From an uncultured Oscillospiraceae bacterium (lineage in GTDB: Bacteria; Bacillota; Clostridia; Oscillospirales; Acutalibacteraceae), in assembly GCA_900549945.1 (NCBI GenBank), contig URQJ01000097.1, positions 1 to 6,921 of the forward strand: a stretch of DNA of 6,921 bases, given 5' to 3'. Positions within the stretch are counted from its first letter, which is position 1; each line of letters starts with the position of its first letter. Below are positions 5,375 to 6,921 of the stretch, one piece after another. The notes under the pieces were generated by a model. It was not told the origin of the DNA. It saw nothing but the letters and a program-made list of their open reading frames with translations, and made no database searches. The position numbers were made by a program, and so were the translations under genes.

Positions 5375-6754
5375 ATGGCGGACGGAGCTTTTGAACTGAA
5401 TACAGCGGCGGTGCCGGGCATGGTGCTGCCGTTCAGCGCGGAGGCGGAGCAATCCGTTCTCGGCGCTGTTTTGCTGGAGCCGTCCTGTCTTTCGACCGTG
5501 GCGGAGCTTTTGCCGCGCGCCGAGTATTTCTATCAGGTCAACAACCGCCTGATCTACGGTGTGATGCTCGAAATGTTCACGGCGGGCAAGCCGGTAGACC
5601 TCGTCACGCTGCTCGAGCGGCTCCGTGAGGAAGATACATTTGACGAAGGCTCCGGCAAGGTGTACCTGATGCAGCTCGCCCAGCTCGTGCCGAGCATCTC
5701 GAATGTCGAGGAATACTGCATGATCGTGCGCGACAAGTTCGACGTGCGCATGCTGATTCAGGCGGCGCGCGGCATTTTGGACGACGCGACCGAGGGCGCG
5801 GGCGAAACAGCGCTGCTGCTCGATTCGGCGGAGCAGCGCATCTTCGACATCCGGCGCGGCAAGAGCATCAAGGGCCTGCAGCGGCTCAACGAGGTGCTTT
5901 TCGAGACCTTCGAGCGGCTCGACCGGCTGAATTCGCCGGACAAGGACCTGTACCGCGGCATCCCGACGGGCATCCGCGAGCTCGATAACACGATCACCGG
6001 CCTCAACCGCTCTGACCTCATCATCATGGGCGCGCGCCCCGGCATGGGCAAGACGAGCTTTGCGCTCAACATCGCGCGGCATGTCTCGATCACCTGCAAC
6101 AAGCGCGTCGCCTTTTTCTCGCTCGAGATGTCGAAGGAGCAGCTCGCGGCCCGCGTGCTCTCCGCGGAGGCGATGGTCGGCGGCACGAAGCTGCGCACCG
6201 GCGAGCTCACCGAAAGCGACTGGACGCGCCTCGTCGAGGCGGGGGACATCCTCTCGAAGGCGGAGCTTTATCTCGACGATTCCCCCGGTATCACGGTGCC
6301 GGAGATGAAGGCGAAGATCCGCCGACTAAAGGACGTCGACGCCGTTTTCATCGACTATCTCCAGCTTATGAACAGCGCGAAGCGCATCGACAACCGCGTG
6401 CAGGAGATTTCGGAGATCACGCGCAGCCTCAAAATCATGGCTAAGGAGCTGAATATCCCGGTCGTCACGCTCGCACAGCTCGCGCGTGCCGGCGAGAAGC
6501 GGCAGGAGCACCGTCCGGTGCTCTCCGACCTGCGCGATTCCGGCTCCATCGAGCAGGACGCGGACATCGTGCTGTTTCTCTACCGCGACGCATACTACGC
6601 GAACGAGGCGAAATCGCCCGAGGAGGTCGACAAGAACAGCGCTGAGTGCATCGTGGCGAAAAACCGCCACGGCGACCTGCGCTCCGTGCCGCTGCACTGG
6701 CAGGGCGAGTTCATGCGCTTTACCTCGCAGGAGGTCGTGCGCCGTGAAAGCTGA
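5375..6754 (+). CDS. dnaB: Replicative DNA helicase DnaB (DnaC of Bacillus)
   Basis: A 459-residue hexameric ATPase that unwinds DNA at the replication fork and binds primase through its N-terminal domain. Seen: the N-terminal helical domain (about 18-115) opens with LPFSAEAEQSVLGAVL. The RecA-like motor domain (about 190-450) has Walker A GARPGMGKTS at 219-228, the catalytic-glutamate motif SLEMS with E251, Walker B VFIDYLQL with D327, the sensor glutamine Q368 in TLAQLAR, the DnaB signature GSIEQDAD at 390-397, and KNRHG with likely arginine finger R431. Length is normal and no intein interrupts the Walker A or other motifs, sites where DnaB often carries one. AAAAGGGGG at 5358-5366 lies 8 nt before the ATG. 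It follows rplI by 48 nt, and its last 11 nt overlap tilS. Confidence 0.97.
   Translation: MADGAFELNTAAVPGMVLPFSAEAEQSVLGAVLLEPSCLSTVAELLPRAEYFYQVNNRLIYGVMLEMFTAGKPVDLVTLLERLREEDTFDEGSGKVYLMQLAQLVPSISNVEEYCMIVRDKFDVRMLIQAARGILDDATEGAGETALLLDSAEQRIFDIRRGKSIKGLQRLNEVLFETFERLDRLNSPDKDLYRGIPTGIRELDNTITGLNRSDLIIMGARPGMGKTSFALNIARHVSITCNKRVAFFSLEMSKEQLAARVLSAEAMVGGTKLRTGELTESDWTRLVEAGDILSKAELYLDDSPGITVPEMKAKIRRLKDVDAVFIDYLQLMNSAKRIDNRVQEISEITRSLKIMAKELNIPVVTLAQLARAGEKRQEHRPVLSDLRDSGSIEQDADIVLFLYRDAYYANEAKSPEEVDKNSAECIVAKNRHGDLRSVPLHWQGEFMRFTSQEVVRRES
6729..6734 (+). promoter_or_regulatory. Ribosome binding site of tilS inside dnaB
   Basis: AGGAGG is a perfect Shine-Dalgarno sequence within the last codons of dnaB. 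It lies 9 nt before the GTG at 6744 and decides that start. Another GTG at 6737 is in the dnaB frame and is not a start. Confidence 0.8.
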
Positions 6755-6921
6755 GGAGATCCTCCGAAAGGTGCGCTATGATTTTCCGCAGACCGGCGCG
6801 ATCGTCGTCGGCCTTTCGGGCGGCGCGGATTCCACGCTGCTCACGCACCTGCTGCTGGAAAAATACGGCGCGGCGCGGCTGCACGCCGTGCATGTGAACC
6901 ATGGCATCCGCGGCGCGGAGG
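6744..6921 (+). CDS. tilS: tRNA(Ile)-lysidine synthetase, N-terminal part, cut by right edge
   Basis: The first 59 codons of an ATP-dependent enzyme that converts C34 of the tRNA-Ile CAU anticodon to lysidine, which is needed to read AUA codons. Seen: the PP-loop ATP-binding motif LSGGADST at residues 24-31 and the motif AVHVNHGIRG at 48-57, which is typical of TilS and separates it from the related TtcA and other PP-loop enzymes. The start is GTG at 6744, 9 nt after a perfect AGGAGG, and overlaps the end of dnaB by 11 nt in another frame, which suggests translational coupling. The rest of the protein lies beyond the window, so completeness cannot be judged. The product is expected in the cytoplasm. 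Confidence 0.9.
   Translation, partial: MKAEEILRKVRYDFPQTGAIVVGLSGGADSTLLTHLLLEKYGAARLHAVHVNHGIRGAE

Noticed and set aside
4943..6082. Minus-strand open frame (379 codons) opposite rplI and dnaB
   Set aside because: It spans two well-supported genes and their gap, has no recognisable domain, and is explained by codon bias.
6026..6400. Intein or insertion in dnaB
   Set aside because: Walker A, the SLEMS motif and Walker B are spaced as in ordinary DnaB, and the protein has the normal length.

Overview
The window looks like a chromosomal segment of a GC-rich, Gram-positive member of the Firmicutes/Bacillota, most likely a gut-type clostridium (Oscillospirales-like). This is inferred from gene content (an RNase J with all metal ligands, a membrane GdpP, and the gdpP-rplI-dnaB order known from Firmicutes), strong purine-rich Shine-Dalgarno sites, and GC-rich codon use. 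No rRNA or other taxonomic marker is present, so the placement is tentative.

Layout. Positions 1-667 (minus strand) hold the first 222 codons of a GdpP-like membrane protein that starts at TTG and runs off the left edge. Positions 668-1159 are a 492-bp divergent intergenic region. It carries a minus-strand promoter (extended -10 TATAAT), a plus-strand promoter (extended -10 TATACT), and a plus-strand leader of about 260 nt with several stem-loops. From 1160 to the right edge lies one tightly packed plus-strand cluster: rnjA (RNase J), gdpP (c-di-AMP phosphodiesterase), rplI (ribosomal protein L9), dnaB (replicative helicase) and the start of tilS (tRNA-Ile lysidine synthetase). Gaps are 28, 50 and 48 nt, followed by an 11-nt overlap. 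No convincing terminator interrupts the cluster, so co-transcription from the promoter near 863-891 is likely.

How the genes fit together. The cluster combines RNA decay (RNase J), turnover of the second messenger c-di-AMP (GdpP), translation (L9, TilS) and replication fork unwinding (DnaB). All plus-strand proteins look full length with intact catalytic motifs, except tilS, which the window cuts.

The two most notable points are the second, divergent GdpP-like gene at the left edge and the clear change in codon choice between it and the right-hand cluster. The left gene prefers GCC, CCC, ACC and AGC; the cluster prefers GCG, CCG, ACG and TCG. This could mean a transferred paralogue or a contig joined from two genomes. 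I found no unequivocally new system. The leader of the RNase J transcript, which appears to begin in a stem-loop, is the best candidate for undescribed regulation.
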